A DNA stretch of 64,000 nt, taken from contig NC_092360.1 of the NCBI RefSeq assembly GCF_030848805.1, positions 2,108,001-2,172,000 of the forward strand, in the 5' to 3' direction. Under the pieces are notes generated by a model. The model had not been told where the DNA came from, made no database searches, and was given only the letters and a program-made list of their open reading frames with translations. This DNA comes from Temnothorax longispinosus (taxonomy: Eukaryota; Arthropoda; Insecta; Hymenoptera; Formicidae). Shown one piece after another: positions 1-12,444 of the stretch. Numbering within the stretch: the first letter of the stretch is position 1; each line of letters starts with the position of its first letter. The translations under genes and the position numbers were made by a program.

Positions 1-1080
1 GCGCATGTATAGTTAAATACACTGATAGATAAAAACTTTAGTTTTTAACTTCTAATTTATTTAGTTTTTTCTTTTTCAATTTAATTCCGCATTTCACTGC
101 GCAAGTTTGCACATTTGTATCCGTATTTATTCAATTGAAGTTAACAATAACTAAATGATCGGAAACATATATTTTATTTGCAATACAGAATTTATATATA
201 ATGTAGTATAATAATAATATAATTATAAGTTTTCCGTGATATGTCGCTATTAATCATAGAAAACGTCCGTAGTTTACTAGTCCTCCAATTACGTATTTAA
301 CAGCGTGACTCCGTAAATCCTTTGAAAGATTAAATAGCTAAGTCTCGCGGTCAAACGGCACCATTAATACTTTCTAATTCACCAAACTAGCAAGCAGCGA
401 AGATGTCGATTTGAATAATGTCGAAATGCCGTTATCATCTGTCAATAATACCGTCTATAGGATGTTCGATAATGTGAAATATTCAACTCTGGCGCCATTA
501 CCGCCGAAGCCATTCGCTTATTCCAAAAAATATGAATTATTGCAATCGTACATACATCGTTATTAACGTCAGCTTTTAATTTAGTACGATATACAAATGA
601 CTGTGCTACAAGCAGTAACACACGTTAATTTGATCGATTTCAAAAATGTCATTATTGATCGTGTACATTTTTACACACCGGACGAATAGAGCGTTATTTA
701 TGTCGAAATTGTAAAGTCAATTCGCAATGATCCAAAAGAAAATTTAATACGTCGTAGGTTAACAACATCAATCTTGCTGTTTACATGGCGAAAGTAGAGA
801 GTAATCAAGCATGTCATTGCATATCCTTTATACATATCCTTGAGCGTTTTTTAATTTTTATTTTTAGAAGCGTCGGCGTCGTGATGTGAAATTATCGATC
901 GATTTTGCAATTTCTCTCTCACGTACCATTACGTACGTTAATGAACGAAAAGTAAAAGTTTGAGTTATGATCCAAACAAGATCTCTGATCCCTTGTTACC
1001 GATTTATGCATTGAAATGTATTAATTGCAATCCATGTTAGTGATAAAAAAAAAGTCAATTTTTTTCAAGATGCGAACATC
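1..1080. other. AT-rich non-coding stretch
   Basis: No open frame with coding character, no splice-bounded exon and no RNA gene is visible. The stretch is AT-rich with scattered homopolymer runs and looks intergenic or intronic. Confidence 0.5.
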
Positions 1081-1620
1081 TCGCGACTTCGGCGTTTAAC
1101 AAGCGTCACACGCGAGGCGCGTGCACGCAAAATGCGTTCTCGCTGATTTATATTCGTCGGCGAGAGTTTTCCCTCCTTCACCGTTTTCCTTCCTACCGCG
1201 GTGCGCCCTTTATTATTTCGCCGGCCGCATTGTACTCCGCCGTTACCCCGTTACGCGGATGAGAAATCGCCTTTCCACTCGTGGATGAATGCGGTCGGTG
1301 GTACACAATCGAAGTCGCGCATATAAGAGGCGGCAAAAAGCAAACCGACAATGGACCGCGAGATTTCGACTCGAATCGTATCAATCGCTGTCGGGGCACA
1401 ATCCTACCTCAGCGACGTGTTACCTGCTCTATACGCGCCAGGCTATCGAGATCCCCCTTTCGTTGCTCCCTGGCTGATCACAATGGGGATCCATCGATAC
1501 GCCATCGATACCCATGGAGTACTTTACATCCACGCGAGCAACATACGTGAACGTTTCTATTGTGTGTGTCCCTTCGCATATAATATGTGCGTGTTACGGG
1601 AAAACTGAGCGGGTGATATT
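1081..1620. other. GC-rich, CpG-rich block without a supported gene
   Basis: Base composition changes sharply to GC-rich with many CG dinucleotides. Four overlapping frames of 60-90 codons occur on both strands, which is expected where stop codons are rare. None shows a recognisable domain or paired splice sites. It could hold a promoter or regulatory element, but the sequence does not show this. Confidence 0.4.
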
Positions 1621-3616
1621 TTAGTCCCCCATGTCCTTGGAGAAGATCGCTGCTAATAATCAGAGTATTAAAGACGGAAGAATGTTAGGAACCTAGAGAG
1701 ATTTTGTAACGCTTGTCGAAGCCAATGCAATCGTGAGATTAATAACGATCGAAGTATTTATAGCAGCAATGAATGTTAGAACGTCTGCCTGCGCAACGAT
1801 TAAATTTCATGAAATTGAAATCTCTAATCTGATTTAATCTCTGACTTTCGTGATAGTTCAGTTTTCGTATTTATTTTTAGATATATTATAAGTACGTGAA
1901 AAGTTGACTTATTTTATTCGCTGATTTGCTCACATATGACAAGTAACACAGTTGGATCCTCCATCGTTTAGCTTTTCTCGTCACAAAAGAAGAACGCAGT
2001 CGGAGCCGTGCTACTAAAGGGTTACGTGTGTTGTTGCGTGTTTTGTAAAATAGAGAGGTATATATTTTTCGACACGAGAATCGCGTTTGCCGTGGGGCGA
2101 ACCACCCCTTTTCGATGTGCAATGACGTTTATTGCAGTGATATTAATCGATCGGGAAGGGTCGTGACTATTGGATCGTTTTCTCCTCTTTCTTCTCTGTG
2201 CTCTTTTCCTACAACCCTGTCTACCTGTTTATATCGTGTTCGGTGCGAGGGGGATATTTGCGGGTACACGGGGCCGCGTCGCGGCGTTATTTGCGATCGA
2301 CGAATGTATGCATATAAATGGCTCAGAGAATCGCTTTGAATAGCCGCGCTCGAAAAATATGTTTTGCCTGAAAAATGGATTTCGATTATAATGCATTTTA
2401 AGAGGATTTGTAAGCCATGTTACCCATTGGACAATTTTCACGGCGCGCATTATTCATTTGCAGCGTGTATGAAATGAAACGAAATCGGAACGATAGATAT
2501 TCATGCTTGTTAATTTTATCTACGTTTCATTGCCGTTTGTTATTTCTGATATTTATGCACGTAGATGACTCGGTATTATTGTATAACAAATAATATGCTT
2601 TGATTAATATGTCTATTCTCCGTATATAATTATCCATCCGTTGTTCCACCTCTATATCTGGATTTATTCACACACACGATTTGTACACGATTTGCGCATA
2701 TGATGAGCAATTATGAAAGAATAAAAGATATTTTTTTATTGTAATGTTTTTACATTACGAACCTGTACTGTCCGTCCGAACTAAAAGTCTATCGGAAAAT
2801 ACATTTGGTTTTTTGGTTATAAAATAAAAAAAAAGATAGCTATTCGACATATGATTGTAATGACTTCGACTTCGTTAAAGAGGCGATAGAGTTACGGATA
2901 ATGTCAAATACTATGCAATTCCGCGCATTCCTGTCATTCCTCCAAAACGGACCAGGATTGATTTCTATCTCTCCTGCTGTAAAGCAATTACAATTTTTTT
3001 TATGACAATATTTCTGAAAGCGTCTTGTTTAAAAAAAAAAAGAGAGATAAATATAGAGTGTGAAGAGGGCTGACCTATCTGCAGCCATATACTTCGACTT
3101 GTTTCTTTTAATGTGTTTACTTTTCAATTTCTTGCGTAAATGCTGTTTTTCCAGTACGATATGTAAAATACTTTTTTTTATTAATTACTCCGCTATATGA
3201 TGATGGATCTGATATTCTTCGTCAGTGTCTGGAATCAAATTATTCAGGAAAAGTATAATTTTGTCTTTGTTTTTATTTTAATAATATTATTCGGTAATTT
3301 GTTATTATCTATTCAATTTTTGCTATTTTAATTTCTGTGACAAAATACAATTTTTATTTCTTTTGTCTGTTAAACAAAAATAAAATATGCTTTTTCTATA
3401 CTTTATATAAGTTATAGATATTAGCTATAATGATTATTGTCAATTAGGACAATTAGTATATGTGAAAAAGAAAAAATTGACAAAAAACATAATCAAGTGC
3501 GTACAAAGTATTCAAATTCGAGAGAGGCAAGACTTAAGGCAAAATTAAGGATTTAAGAATGTAAGAATCGCAAACGGACTTTTCAACATGAATAGCTTCT
3601 ATTATACTATTGTGGA

Positions 3617-3752
3617 GTAGTTTGAAAGGAACGACGAGCTGATGCTTCATGGTAGAATCGATCAGACATCAAGAGTTTCATTTCGACACTCGAAGCCCTG
3701 AAGAAGAATCGATCCGAAACAATCGTTCCTTCAAACATCTCATACCCGATTT
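3617..3752. repeat. Imperfect inverted repeat (about 13-14 bp arms)
   Basis: The left arm reads TTTGAAAGGAACGA and the right arm reads TCGTTCCTTCAAA. They are complementary apart from one extra base and are separated by about 100 bp. The interior holds two copies of AGAATCGATC. It may be a decayed MITE or a hairpin. No target-site duplication was identified. Confidence 0.35.
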
Positions 3753-4108
3753 ATGGCGTAATACCTGCAGGCTTTGATTTTCTTTGATGCCTTTATCCTC
3801 ACGACATATCGGGTGTTTTACTTCATTCTGTGACATTCATTCACAATTTTTTAGTAACGGATTCAAATGCAAGTTGTTATTATTATCAATATTGTTCTAC
3901 GATAGTTCAGCACTTGCTAATTAAGATAACAAAATTACTAAAACCGATATTGAAAATATTTCTTTTTTGTAAAATTATTATTTGCATAAAGTTGCTGTAA
4001 GTAGAAATACATCTCTGTTTTTGAGAATAAAGTAAAATACAAATTTAAATAAAAGCCAAACATTTTTCAAGTATATAATTACGTATAGACAGTATATGAA
4101 ACCTTTTA

Positions 4109-4130
4109 TTAGTAATTGTACAATTACTAA
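4109..4130. repeat. 22-bp perfect palindrome
   Basis: The half-site TTAGTAATTGT is followed directly by its reverse complement. A second unrelated 22-bp palindrome lies 42 bp downstream. Confidence 0.7.
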
Positions 4131-4172
4131 GGAAGACAAATGTATACGAATAGAAACGCTGAAACTGTTATA

Positions 4173-4194
4173 TTCTGGCATTATAATGCCAGAA
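4173..4194. repeat. 22-bp perfect palindrome
   Basis: The half-site TTCTGGCATTA is followed directly by its reverse complement. It pairs positionally with the palindrome at 4109-4130 but has a different sequence. Confidence 0.7.
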
Positions 4195-7100
4195 CAATGT
4201 CTGCAATTACAGATCGTAGCGAGAACACCCTGTAGATTCATATCTAAACCGATCGAATTAGAATGTACTCCCGCTTTCAGAGATATAACGGCGGTCTCAA
4301 GCAGAACAGTCGATGCTTTCTAGGCCCTCTTAACTCACCACTATACTGTTGGAGGCTTTCGTCCGTTTCTGAAGTGGAATCATCATCTCTGTCCTTTCTT
4401 TCCAGCGGTTCCCCTTGCGACCACCTGCATCACGCGCTTAGCCTTCGCTTAGTAATCTCTTCTGGTTTACCCTTCGGTCCACCCTACGGATCGTTAATCC
4501 ATACTTTCAGAGTGACTCTGGGCAAATATCGGTCAGTCGATGAAGCGAACACAATGCCGCGCGTTTATCCACCCGCTCGATTTTCGCGACCCCTTTAGAC
4601 CTAAAAGAAATTGTCTTTTCACCATCACTGTTTTTTTCTTTGTTCATGGTATATATAGTGTGCAAAAATTCTTATGAAATTATTTCAATAAATAATTTTG
4701 TAATGAACGTAAATTCGAATAGTATTATTATATATTTATACATTTTACTTATAGCAATATATTAAAGCAATGAAGACTTTTGTTTGAGCTAGTAGTTACT
4801 ATATTATCACCTGGAATGAAAATAATTCGTTAAATTAATTCGCCACAACAGTGTTACAGCTTTTTTAAGGACATTATTTGGCTTAACAAAGATGAAAAAT
4901 AGATATGTCTTTGCGCTCTAGGTCCGACTACCATTATGAAATTTTTAATTCAACGTCGATGAAATTTCGTTTTCTGAGAGAGTAACAAGTCCAATCCAGT
5001 TTGGCGCCTGTTTAGTCCGAGATCGTCAACCGGGCCGGTTTTTAACCCGTCCGACCAGTTTTCATGAAATTACCCGGTTACCGGTTTCATAATATATCCC
5101 GCCTCTTGTCTCGCAGTTCCATGTACGATGATAATGATTAACGGATTATAGGAAAAGGGCTGCGAAGAGGATTGGAGAGCGCATTGCCATTGGTGAAAGT
5201 GCATAAACCTCGTGGTCAATTTGTTATTGTAGATTTCCCAACGTCAGACTTAATACGATTAAGTCCGGCAAATCCGGAATGAGTCCGTGATCGTTAATCA
5301 GCCTCGCCGCGGCGATTTGGTAATTCGACAGGCTGATTTCAAGTCTCGTGAATCCTATTAAAATTCTTTTAATTCATGTGCGCAGTCAATCATACAATTA
5401 AATATGATCTGTTTGAAATACATAGAACGCAATTAGGAAAAAGTCTATATATTACATAAAAAAAAACATTCCAATTTATACTATATTGCTTCATTCTAAT
5501 GCATGAGACTTGTGTCATGTCCATTTCTCATATTTAATAAATTATATGGTCATTTTGACTTTATTATATTCGAAAAACTCAGTTGCCACATGTGATGCTA
5601 TTTTATCACACATCTCGCGGTCTCGCGGTTCACCTTCCAATTCGGTCAAGCATTGCACGTCTAACTAATGCGCTTACAAACATTCTCTTTAATTTCTTTG
5701 TAGCAGCTCGAGCACTTCCAGAAGCGACATTGCTGCAATCTAAAGAGGATTCAATCCTCTTTACACACAGTAAATTCACATTCCGACATGGCGCCATGCA
5801 TTTCCAACCGCGTACCCTGCAGTCACAAATTTTACTACTTTTAACATTACGGCGATTGCTTTAAATTAGCGTTTCGGTTAGTCAATCACGCGAAGCTGGC
5901 TTTAAGTTATTGAAAGCGTGTTTGTATCTGAGTTGAATCTGATCGGGGAACCTTTTTCACATAATTCGCCCGATCGAGAAACATTTTAATTCATCTGCTA
6001 TGAATACCCCTTCACCAAACCTGACCAGATAAATATTAAACCATCGGCAGTTTATAAAGATTATCATGGCCGATAAAGTTTATCATGACCAATATTTTCT
6101 CTACGAGAATGTATGTGACACGCGTTACGTTAGCATCGGCAGATTGCTACGCGAAACGACTATTATAAATGGCAATTTCACTTACGTTCAGCTGATGAAA
6201 TATTATTTGCATAATGTAACCATTGGTAGTGAATCACGCTGATGCGCAATGACACGAATTTGGAGAGACAGATAATTTGAGAACGTAGTACATATTATTT
6301 AGCACATCTCACTATAAATTTTTAAATAGCATTTTATGAATTGCGCAATTTTTTCCAGGATATATAATGCAATAATCTTTATATCCAAAGACGCGCGGCA
6401 CAACATTTGAGCCATAGCTTTATTTTATTGCGTGTATATATGTTATGCCCGGACGCAAATACGTTTCGTAACTCGTCACGCTTTTGTTATTGTTGGAATT
6501 GTTCAACACTTATAAATAGCGTCGCTTTTCAAGGTTCCGCATCACTCTTTAACCAATAAAAATATATCGTCGACGATATTTGATATTTGCATCAAAACTG
6601 GAGAAATCAAAAAAGTACACGCGTAAATGTACCGCGAGGAGGCGTTTGTAAGTTTGTAACAGATAAAAAAGATCGGGGTAAGAGAATCTGGTCTTCGGTT
6701 TCGCGTCAATCTGGCACGTATCTCAAAGTGGAGGGATACATTCAGCGGGCCAGATTTCGTTTGGGCGTGGGACCTCTTCGAAGTTTGTAGCGAGGTCGTT
6801 AATTATAGAACGCCACGGGTTACGTTTCAATGGATGATTGATGAACGCGGGGCGATCCTCATCTAACCTCCTCGTCTGGAGAAGGGGGTGGAACGAAGGG
6901 CGAAAGCGAGAGGAAAAGGAAGACGACGAGGAAGAAAAGAAGGAACGAACAGTAAAGAGGTTTCAGCCGGAGAGGTTTCACTCTGGAAACAGGTTTCTGA
7001 TTGTTGAGAGAACCCATGGCATCCAACGTCTTCCATACTCCCGGAACATGAGCTTGAGGATCTGGGATATCTACGCGTACATCCATCGATTTCCTTTTTC

Positions 7101-8460
7101 TTCTGTTGACTCAATGACGTCAGAAAACGATTGATTCGCAAAGAGATCAGACGAAAGGGATTAAAGATATCTATCTGAAAAAATGTAGATCTAATTAGCT
7201 TTGATCGTTTCCAGGAAATAGAATCAGATATGATGTATATTTTTATTGAACCTCTGTGTCTTAGACAAGAAAAATGTTTTATACATTCCATTATCCATTC
7301 CATTATTCCATTACAATATTTCATATTCACATATTTACGCTTTAATATGAATAAAATAATGAAATTTTTAATGTCTGTTCTCTTCTATTGTCTCAATTCT
7401 ATTGTTCACGATGTGAGCTGAAAATTAGATTGCTTCGATTATATTCGAGATTGAAATAAAAGCTAAGAGGTTGCCTGTAATATTTCAGATTTTCCTTCAA
7501 AACTGTAGATTTATTCTTGCGAGAGGTATCAACTATAAAAGTTGGAATGTTTTATCATTATAAAAACTGATGTTGCATTACTTTTTGATCATATCGCTTA
7601 ATTATGAGACTGCGATTTATCGGATTGACAAGAAAAGATACCTTACAGCAGCGGATAATGCATCAATTGATAACGATGATGATGATGAGGATAATGAGGA
7701 AAATAATGATAATAATGATGGTCAGCGGTGGTAGGGGCGATGACGGTAATGACGAAGATGTTGATCTGGAATGGGTGCCGGCCCACTTTATCGCTTCATT
7801 CTCGCGGAACGTACTTTCATAGCCGCTTATTGGAACCGATTAAAAGTCAATTACCACTATAAAAACTTATGGGATCAATTTCATTGTAAATAGGTTCGAC
7901 TTATATCCGATCCCCTTTTGTCGTGTAAAATATAAAAAAAAATCTGGTTACATAATGACGTGATCGCATAAAAACGGAAAGTGTGTGTAATATACACAAT
8001 ATATACTACATTTATTTTTAGTATATTGTGTTATAAGTATTTTTATATTACATAATATGATTCAAATAATTATTGAGTTACAAAAGAAATAATCTATTAT
8101 TTCAGTATTATTGTACATATTATACAATATATACGAAAACGCTTTGAATAAATTACGATTTTATAACATGATCCAGAAAATACAAGGATTATTTCAAATT
8201 TTAGATTCTCTTAATTCGTATAGTAATTATAGACGAGGTTTTTCATCATTTTTATTTTATTCCAGAATTATTACGTTCCAATATTTTAGATATTGATCAA
8301 AATATTAATCAACAAACAGCTATTAATACACAAACATGTTCGTTATTAAATTTTATTATTTATTTTTATTAGTTGCGTTTATCACTTAATTTTTTACAAT
8401 GTAATTGTGAACGATTATATTGAATATTAAATATCAGTACATTAATATTTAAGACACCTT

Positions 8461-9080
8461 TTATCTATTCTTCGTGCGTTAATATGATACTCGTGCGAGA
8501 TTTGTAACGATCATGAAATTCGATCATGAATGGAGTGTATGCGCCGACCGAACGTAAAAGAAGTGAACAAATGCGGTCGAAGATTGGCAGCTGATGTCGC
8601 GACGGGACTCGATTCTGCGGTTGCGATCGAGAGAGAATTTTGGTGCGCGGCTCCCGCGCACACACTTTGATCGCTCTTTGATCGCATTGATCGTTTCTTC
8701 CCGCATCGCCGATGGCCGTTCGCCCGCGTGTTCGCCGAATCCGAGGATCTCTTGTTCTCGAATCGGCGCGGATCTCCGCTCAACGAGCGTCTCGTCGACA
8801 CGATCGTAAATACTGGCGGGAACTCATGTAAGAAGTTCAAGCCTCCGCGCTCCGGTCGGACTCGGAGCCGAATCATTTTTGTTGCCGTGCCTTCGCCCTC
8901 TTTGCCTCCCTCTTTAAGAGCCCGCGCTTCGTGCTTCAGCTCACGGCTGAACGCTGAACATTCGTTCTCCGTCCGTCAGGTCTGGTCTGGTCTGGTCTGG
9001 ATAATTGTTTCGAACTTCTTTTCTGCTCCGAGAGCGTACTCCTTTCTCACACAACGGCAGCTGTTAGAGGAATATTATTG
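8461..9080. other. GC-rich, CpG-rich block with a pentamer repeat
   Basis: A GC-rich block in an AT-rich setting. Chance-like open frames overlap on both strands. Near 8978-8999 the pentamer GGTCT is repeated about four times. No splice-bounded exon or known domain was found. Confidence 0.4.
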
Positions 9081-11282
9081 AAATACGCATACGTTATCTA
9101 TGCCTATATATGTATGTCTGTCAGTGCGTTTTACAGACGGAGTAACGGATGAGCGCAATTGGAGTTACGTTTTTTCATAAAACACATGTAATGATTGCCT
9201 AACAGAAAATGCACATATAATAATCATGAATTTTAGTGGTATAACTATTTAATTCGGACACATATCGCGAGCAAGTACGAGTGCTCTAATCGCTAAGAAA
9301 TCATTTACGCCTACGTACCTTTACGATTGCACATATCTGTGACTAGCTTTAGCTTCAATACAAGTTGCCGAAGTTAACGATCGATGTGCACTTTAAAGGT
9401 GCATTATTATGTTTGAGAATCGTCGTTTCATGTAGCAAGGTATGAGGATCAAAATAACAAGGAACGTCTCATTGTATAATTTACGAACAATGACGCAAAT
9501 AGATTATTAATAGTTAATGGTTTACCGACAGCGGCGGAGCAATAAAAGCGTTTAGAAGCTTCGTGGCGGTAATATCTCTCAGCCATTCGTCAACGATCGC
9601 ACATGTAATTGTAAAACAAACGTATACCCGACATTCCTCGGCAAATACTGCAATTTGCATATAAGGAGCTCGTGAAAGAAAAAACCGATCGGCGGATCCT
9701 TTCACTTTTGTACATTACGTTCGATATTTTTCAAGGTCGCCTGTTCGCTTCCAAAGGTTCGATGGAACAGTGGTACCACAAATGGCGAGAACGTGGGCCG
9801 CGCTCGCTTCTTGTCCGTTGCTTCACGTGCAACCTATTACTCAACGTCGCCGACGTAATTAGCATAATAATATCTGTAACTCGCGGTTGCAGCGGTAACT
9901 AATTACCGGTATATTAATCAAGCCATTCGACGCTGGAGCCCGGCCAATCCCAACTATCTGAGATGCCAATCCAATTTATCTGCGCGGCATTAGAATGTCA
10001 ACTGGGAGAGACAGGCCGGCCATTACGGCACTCTTCAAAGAAGTGAGAAAATAGACAAGGCAACGCTTTTCAATAGCCGTTAAAGTACAGAAATGTTGCT
10101 CGCGGTATCGAGTTACAGCCGGTTTCGGTTGATTGGCTCAACATGTGTTTTACTTTCGCTCGCGCGCAATACTGCCCGTTTAGATGGCTTGAATTTCAGC
10201 ATCAAGCCAGATTACTTCTCGTGAAACTGTCTTAGATATACGAGCTTGTCGTTGATTTACATTTTTTTGGAAGTGTAACGCGCCTCCTCGCTCAGCGCTT
10301 ATTCTTGGGCGACCTTGGACGTGTGATCGCCATCGTGGAATGTGTCAGATTGATAGGTGTGATAGGGATATGATTTCGCCGAAAAGAATAGACAAATTCG
10401 AGACACGAGCACGGCTGTGTGCGCGTAGAGGAAAGGAGAAATAATTATTTTGGCACCGTCTCAAGGTTAATTTTGGTAACGTCACTGCGTTTTCTCTCTC
10501 TTTCTTTCTCTCTCTCTCTTTACTATTTTGTCGCTGCGTTTGAGTATTAAAGTAAACTCTCTTCGGAGAATCTCACGTGGGAAAGAAACGTACGATTCTG
10601 CGCAAATGAAGAGGATGCTCATCTCAACATCGCTGTAGGTAGATAATAATCGATGATATTTAACCGTGTTAATGATAAGTTAATGATACGTTAGCGCAGT
10701 AGTAACTTTTGAATAACGTGTGATTACATATACAGCAATCTCGTCAATGTACAAAATATCTATCGAATACAATATATCAAATTCTTTCTATCAACGAGAC
10801 TGAAAATTGAATGTCGTGCGATCGTAGCGTCGGCGAAAAATAAAATTTTAATTGGAAACATCAGCGATCGGTTTCAGGTAGCCACCAATCATCCGGATTA
10901 TTGCGCATACCTCGCTTTAATCAGAAACATAATTATATCGCTGGCAGGCATCTCGCTAGAGTCACTTATTAATTCCTCGGTAGCTATCCCGAACAGTCTG
11001 ATGTAGCAAAATGAATGTCGTATCTAAGCAATTTCGACATCATCTACACATCCCTCTACTTACCGGCTTTCAACGCTATGTTGTATTTTCTAGCAGAGCG
11101 AGCGCGAACTGATTGCTTGACTGATAGATCAGAAATATCCTACATCCCGTAGCTCCAGAAGAGATTCTGTTCCCCCCGCTGCGTTCTCCGTACAACGGCT
11201 AGTTTGCAATTAGCCTCACCATGCGGCTGCAATCGCGCGGCAGCACGTATCACATACAAACACACATATATGTACACTATTT

Positions 11283-11345
<63 letters not shown>

Positions 11346-12246
11346 CTCTATCGTGCGAAATATAATAAGATAATAAACCGACGATCGTGTTCGTTCTCCC
11401 GCGGCTCTCCTCGTCTTCGATATCCGTTTATTGCACGAATGTTGGAGAAGGATGAGTGACGTAAACGAGCAGACAAATCATTTTTTGCTCGCACACGACC
11501 CTGGCGACGACGAGCAGCGTTGACGGACATTTCGCGACTCGCCCTGGCCGTTGATTGAAACCAGGAGGCATGTACTTCGTTATAGTCGTTATCGGCGAAG
11601 CTTTTTTTGCGTCCACGCGAAACTTGCGTTATGCGCGAAATTAGTTTCGAGAAGCGAATCTTCTTTTGCTGCAAAATGCAATAATTTTACATGACGCGGC
11701 AATTTGTTTATCCAGTATTTTGGCAACACTGAATCAAGCTGCAAGTTTAATTGAAGCTGAAATGAAGGACGTAGGGAGACAATTAATATCGTGTTGTCGC
11801 ACGAGAAAATAACTTTTGATAATTATAGCAATTATCGTTGGACAAATTGGACAGCGAGTTGCGGAGGAGTACGGTGAAATTAATAGAGATTCGCCCCTGT
11901 GATTGGTCTCCTTGTGCTAAGATGTCTCATGATGTTTACGTTCTTCCCCGCGTGATAAAGATCCTCGTTTCCGTGATGAATTGAAGAAACGCGTTGGCGA
12001 TTTAAAGAACTTCGCAAACTCATTATTCTACCTGGCACCTACTAAATTATCCGCGTTCTGCTCTCCTTTTTTCATCTCTTCTTCGAGTTTTCCAAAATTC
12101 AAACTAAATGGAACATCAATATACGTATATTTTCGTCGTTTTTTTACTTAATGTTTTCGTCTGCATCTTCTCTCGTTGCCTTCCTCGCGAATAGATAACT
12201 GTTTTGAAGTCCCGGAGCTTCTCACAGTATCTTCCAATTTTTGCAG
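9081..12246. other. Non-coding stretch upstream of an orphan exon
   Basis: Mixed-composition DNA with a TC-rich run at about 10493-10521 and a long AC dinucleotide array at 11284-11344. No coding exon was recognised up to the acceptor site at 12246. If the exon at 12247 belongs to a plus-strand gene, at least part of this stretch is its upstream intron. Confidence 0.4.
11284..11344. repeat. (AC)n microsatellite with a CG-rich interruption
   Basis: An alternating AC tract of about 60 bp with a short GC/CG alternation near its start. The minus-strand open frame over it is an artefact of the repeat and encodes Val/Cys alternation. Confidence 0.9.
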
Positions 12247-12444
12247 ATTTTTTTAATGTCGCAAGCCATATATTATGTATACTCAGGTTCATTCAAGTAT
12301 CCATTATCATGTCACGAGACAAAGCCGCGAAGAACAAATGTGTACGCCTACGTCTTAGCAGGATTAGCCAACGAATGTAAACGGTGGGAAGTAGCCTATC
12401 ATTTGTATAATCCGGAAAGAATTGTTTGGTTGTATTTTGAGACG
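12247..12444 (+). CDS. Orphan internal coding exon, 66 codons, unknown protein
   Basis: The segment is bounded by a textbook acceptor (pyrimidine-rich tract ending TTTTTGCAG) and a consensus donor (ACG/GTGAGT). It is open throughout, 198 nt long and phase 0 at both ends, so it is a symmetrical exon. The encoded peptide has low complexity bias and reads like a folded domain. It has two cysteines (in LSCHE and NECKRWE), many aromatic residues and a C-terminal stretch YNPERIVWLYFET. I do not recognise the family. No partner exon was found in this window, so the gene must have introns of many kilobases, or this is a relic. Splice sites and reading frame are seen directly. Expression is inferred. 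Confidence 0.6.

Larger units (their letters stand above)
1621..8460. other. Mainly AT-rich non-coding stretch
   Basis: No supported exon was found. Noted inside are an imperfect inverted repeat near 3617-3752, two 22-bp palindromes at 4109-4130 and 4173-4194, a GC-richer block at about 4200-4600 with an unrecognised open frame, a purine-rich run at about 6890-6960, and a GAT/AAT-rich low-complexity run at about 7670-7730. Frames of up to 155 codons around 6.8-7.3 kb lie opposite each other on a biased-composition stretch and are judged chance. Confidence 0.45.

Noticed and set aside
11140..11343. Cys/Val-repeat open frame
   Set aside because: A translation of the AC microsatellite.
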